This document shows, piece after piece, positions 62,337 to 64,000 of a stretch of 64,000 nucleotides of DNA. The notes under the pieces were generated by a model that saw only the letters and a program-made list of their open reading frames with translations, was not told the DNA's origin and ran no database searches. Positions within the stretch are counted from its first letter, which is position 1; each line of letters opens with the position of its first letter. The position numbers and the translations under genes are program-made. Source of the stretch: Flectobacillus major DSM 103 (GTDB lineage Bacteria; Bacteroidota; Bacteroidia; Cytophagales; Spirosomataceae); contig NZ_KE386491.1 of assembly GCF_000427405.1 (NCBI RefSeq), positions 975,001 to 1,039,000 on the forward strand, given 5' to 3'.

Positions 62337-62547
62337 AAACATGAGTCATCCCTAATTTTGGGGTAATTTACAATAGAGACCTCTTGTTAGTATTTATTGG
62401 GAGTAAGAAGGTAGGCCATCGTGCTTTTTTATCTAATAGGGTGCGGTGCAACGATAAGGTATTTATTAACTATTAATCAAACAAGGCGGTCGAAATTCGT
62501 TTTTCGACCGCCTTGTTTGTTCTAAAAATTCGGAATGACTTCTGTTT
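62337..62547. repeat. Dispersed inverted-end repeat, copy C
   Basis: Left end AAACATGAGTCATCCC (62337-62352) and a degenerate right end GGAATGACTTCTGTTT (62532-62547) flank an interior that aligns with copy A, with about 45 extra bases (roughly 62425-62470). It has the same CTATTAATCAAA lead-in and GGCGGTCGAAA hairpin. A further AACAAACATGA-like inverted copy at 62563-62580 may be an outer boundary. It lies between convergent can and Nudix genes, as copy A lies between convergent genes. Confidence 0.8.
62478..62519. terminator. Bidirectional terminator hairpin within repeat copy C
   Basis: CAAACAAGGCGGTCGAAA (62478-62495) pairs perfectly with its complement at 62502-62519 around a 6-base loop. 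It can end both the SulP/can transcript and the Nudix transcript. Confidence 0.85.
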
Positions 62548-62578
62548 TCATGTTAAATTTCAGAATCATTCATGTTTG

Positions 62579-63055
62579 TTATACCACTTTGATATTTTCA
62601 ATTTCTTCGGTCATATCTAACAGTACCAGATGGTTGTCATAGTTGGCATTGAAGGCAAAAGGCTTTTTATCTAAAATATATTGATAAATAAAGAAATCAG
62701 TTTTGGGTGTTGGAAAGCTATTGATATTTTGAAAATTATGCCATTCCAAAATTCCTTCGTTACAATCGGGAGGCGGAATGATGTCGATAGATGCCTCATA
62801 AATAAAGCTCATCCAGTTGTATTTTACAGGCGATGTCTCTACCAATGTCCCACAGAATCGCATACTATCTAGTTGAATACCAGCCTCTTCTCGTACTTCT
62901 CGAATAGCTGCTTGATAGGGGTTTTCAAAAGGGTCAACTTTTCCCCCAACAGGTACGTAGGTATCTTTGTTAGGTTCATTAAATCGCTTTAATAACAAAA
63001 AATTTGAGCCGTTTCTCAATACACAAATTACAGCAACTCGTTTTAGTCCCTCCAT
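62579..63055 (-). CDS. Nudix hydrolase
   Basis: 158 residues with a perfect Nudix box, G38-x5-E44-x7-R52-E53-V-R-E-E-A-G-I (GGKVDPFENPYQAAIREV then REEAGI). The C-terminal part (VETSPVKYNWMSFIYEASID, KTDFFIYQYILDKKPF) is consistent with the MutT-type 8-oxo-dGTP or related nucleotide hydrolases; the substrate is not set by the sequence. It starts 1 bp after the stop codon of the MFS gene, so the two form an operon. Confidence 0.92.
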   Translation of the reverse strand: MEGLKRVAVICVLRNGSNFLLLKRFNEPNKDTYVPVGGKVDPFENPYQAAIREVREEAGIQLDSMRFCGTLVETSPVKYNWMSFIYEASIDIIPPPDCNEGILEWHNFQNINSFPTPKTDFFIYQYILDKKPFAFNANYDNHLVLLDMTEEIENIKVV

Positions 63056-63056
63056 T

Positions 63057-64000
63057 TTATTTGATTTTTGTACTTAACAATGCCCCTAATCCTCCCAATG
63101 CCACAAGGGTTGCAAGGGCTATTTTGAGCGATGTAAATTCTGCAATATAACCAATCATAACTGGGCCAATCATGAAGCCCAAAATCCCTACCGTAGAAAT
63201 GGCTGCCAAGGCAACGCCTGCCGACATGGTTTTGGAATGTCCCGCTTCGCTATAAATTAAAGGTACAATAGTCGAGAGTCCTAAACCCGTAATGCCAAAT
63301 CCTACGATAATTAGCCAAGGTAAAGGTAATACCAACGCTAGGCTCATACCAATGACTACCAAAATACAATTGAAAAGTAAGGTTTTGCGTAAACCCCAGA
63401 AAGCAACCGTTTTGTCGCCAATAATTCTGCCTATCACCATGGTAATAGAAAAGGCCGTAAAACCTGCTGTAGCATATCCTTTTGGATTATTGAGTACTTG
63501 TTTATAATACAATACACTCCAGTCGGCCATAGCTCCTTCGCAAAGCATACCACAAAAGCAGATAATACCAAGCAACATTAGCGATTTGTCGGGCATAGCA
63601 AAAAGTGGTTGTGCTTCGTCAGATTTGTGGTCTTGTACTATTAAAAACTGATATACCAATAAGGCTACGACAATATCTAAGATTCCAACAGTGGTAAGAT
63701 GTGCAAAAGTACTAATTTGTTGTGAAGCAATAACACCTCCAAGTGCCGCCCCAATCATAAAACCAACACTAAAAACAGCATGAAAAGACGACATGATGGT
63801 TTTCTTGATGATTTTTTCGACATTAACTGCCTGTACATTCATCGAAATATTGAGCAAGTCGCCACCAAAACCAAAAGCAAAAAGAGCAATTGCCAATTGC
63901 CAAGGTGAATTGGCTAGTCCCAAAAATGGCATGGAAAACAAATAAATAATAGCCGCTAATACTGTAATACGGCGACTTCCATAGTAGTTGATTACAATAC
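63057..64000 (-). CDS. MFS transporter, 5' part outside window
   Basis: The frame is open without stop from 63057 to the window edge (about 313 residues), and the start codon lies beyond 64000. Upstream of the nominal TTG at 63941 the translation continues as IVINYYGSRRITVLAAIIYLFSMPF, a normal MFS loop and helix. About ten membrane helices are visible, with the long loop after helix 6 at DHKSDEAQPLFAMPD. It resembles YbjJ/FucP-like major facilitator proteins. The substrate is unknown. Confidence 0.88.
   Translation of the reverse strand, partial: IVINYYGSRRITVLAAIIYLFSMPFLGLANSPWQLAIALFAFGFGGDLLNISMNVQAVNVEKIIKKTIMSSFHAVFSVGFMIGAALGGVIASQQISTFAHLTTVGILDIVVALLVYQFLIVQDHKSDEAQPLFAMPDKSLMLLGIICFCGMLCEGAMADWSVLYYKQVLNNPKGYATAGFTAFSITMVIGRIIGDKTVAFWGLRKTLLFNCILVVIGMSLALVLPLPWLIIVGFGITGLGLSTIVPLIYSEAGHSKTMSAGVALAAISTVGILGFMIGPVMIGYIAEFTSLKIALATLVALGGLGALLSTKIK

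Noticed and set aside
62579-64000. Frameshift or start at TTG 63941 for the MFS gene
   Set aside because: The frame continues upstream to the window edge with a normal membrane-protein sequence, so the gene is simply cut by the window.

Overview
The window is chromosomal DNA from a member of the Bacteroidota, most likely the Cytophagales (Spirosomataceae-like, for example a Flectobacillus or Arcicella relative; the genus is a guess). The evidence is low G+C content, a type IX secretion 'plug' protein (DUF5103), a PUR/DUF3276 protein, TlpA-type thioredoxins with DUF4369-like N-termini, secreted GH20/GH88/DUF2264 enzymes, Crp-like regulators and PAS-array sensors. Several genes and RNAs are preceded by the Bacteroidota promoter TTTG-N17..20-TAnnTTTG. 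No phage, insertion sequence, CRISPR array, rRNA or ordinary tRNA was seen.

Layout. 1-4.4 kb: thioredoxin paralogues, a DUF58 protein, RlpA and the PUR protein. 4.5-13.2 kb: ychF, an OmpA lipoprotein, the T9SS plug gene 23 bp behind an ABC-F ATPase, a Crp-like regulator and an FMN-binding glutamate-synthase-like enzyme. 13.3-18.1 kb: DUF502 overlapping a stand-alone DUF4139-like tail, then an Ldh-family oxidoreductase, mltG, a YbgC thioesterase and YihY. 18.6-23.2 kb: a Sua5/YciO protein, mlaE, an SDR, tsaE, alanine dehydrogenase and a conserved unknown. 23.4-25.4 kb: a tight operon of Crp regulator, Cys-containing small membrane protein, sterol-desaturase-like enzyme and small membrane protein. 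25.5-34.6 kb: two M14 paralogues (one apparently a pseudoenzyme) and a carbohydrate group (GH20, GH88, DUF2264, RDD). 34.8-35.0 kb: a tRNA-shaped RNA with a 90-nt variable region. 35.2-50.3 kb: an Lrp regulator, sufB, bestrophin, a six-PAS sensor, an NTF2-like protein, a D-cysteine desulfhydrase-like enzyme, two pseudouridine synthases, a GNAT and a HyuA-HyuB oxoprolinase fusion. 50.3-52.4 kb: ThuA and a GntR regulator. 52.6-52.9 kb: a candidate non-coding RNA. 53.2-62.3 kb: a SulP/porin/two-component/SulP/beta-carbonic anhydrase locus. 62.6-64 kb: Nudix and MFS genes.

The non-coding signals are the most unusual part. (i) The minus-strand RNA at 34813-34971 has a complete tRNA cloverleaf with a Leu/Ser-type D-arm, a GUC anticodon triplet and a branched variable arm, under a near-consensus promoter. 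(ii) A transcript of about 295 nt at about 52616-52910 has a near-perfect promoter and terminator and no ORF. (iii) Three dispersed repeats share AAACATRAGTCATCCC-like inverted ends; two carry an internal GGCGGTCGAAA hairpin and sit between convergent genes.

The 53-62 kb genes look like one anion (possibly bicarbonate) uptake and interconversion module: two SulP permeases, an outer-membrane porin, a two-component system and a carbonic anhydrase. All functional calls come from sequence reading; no database search was run.
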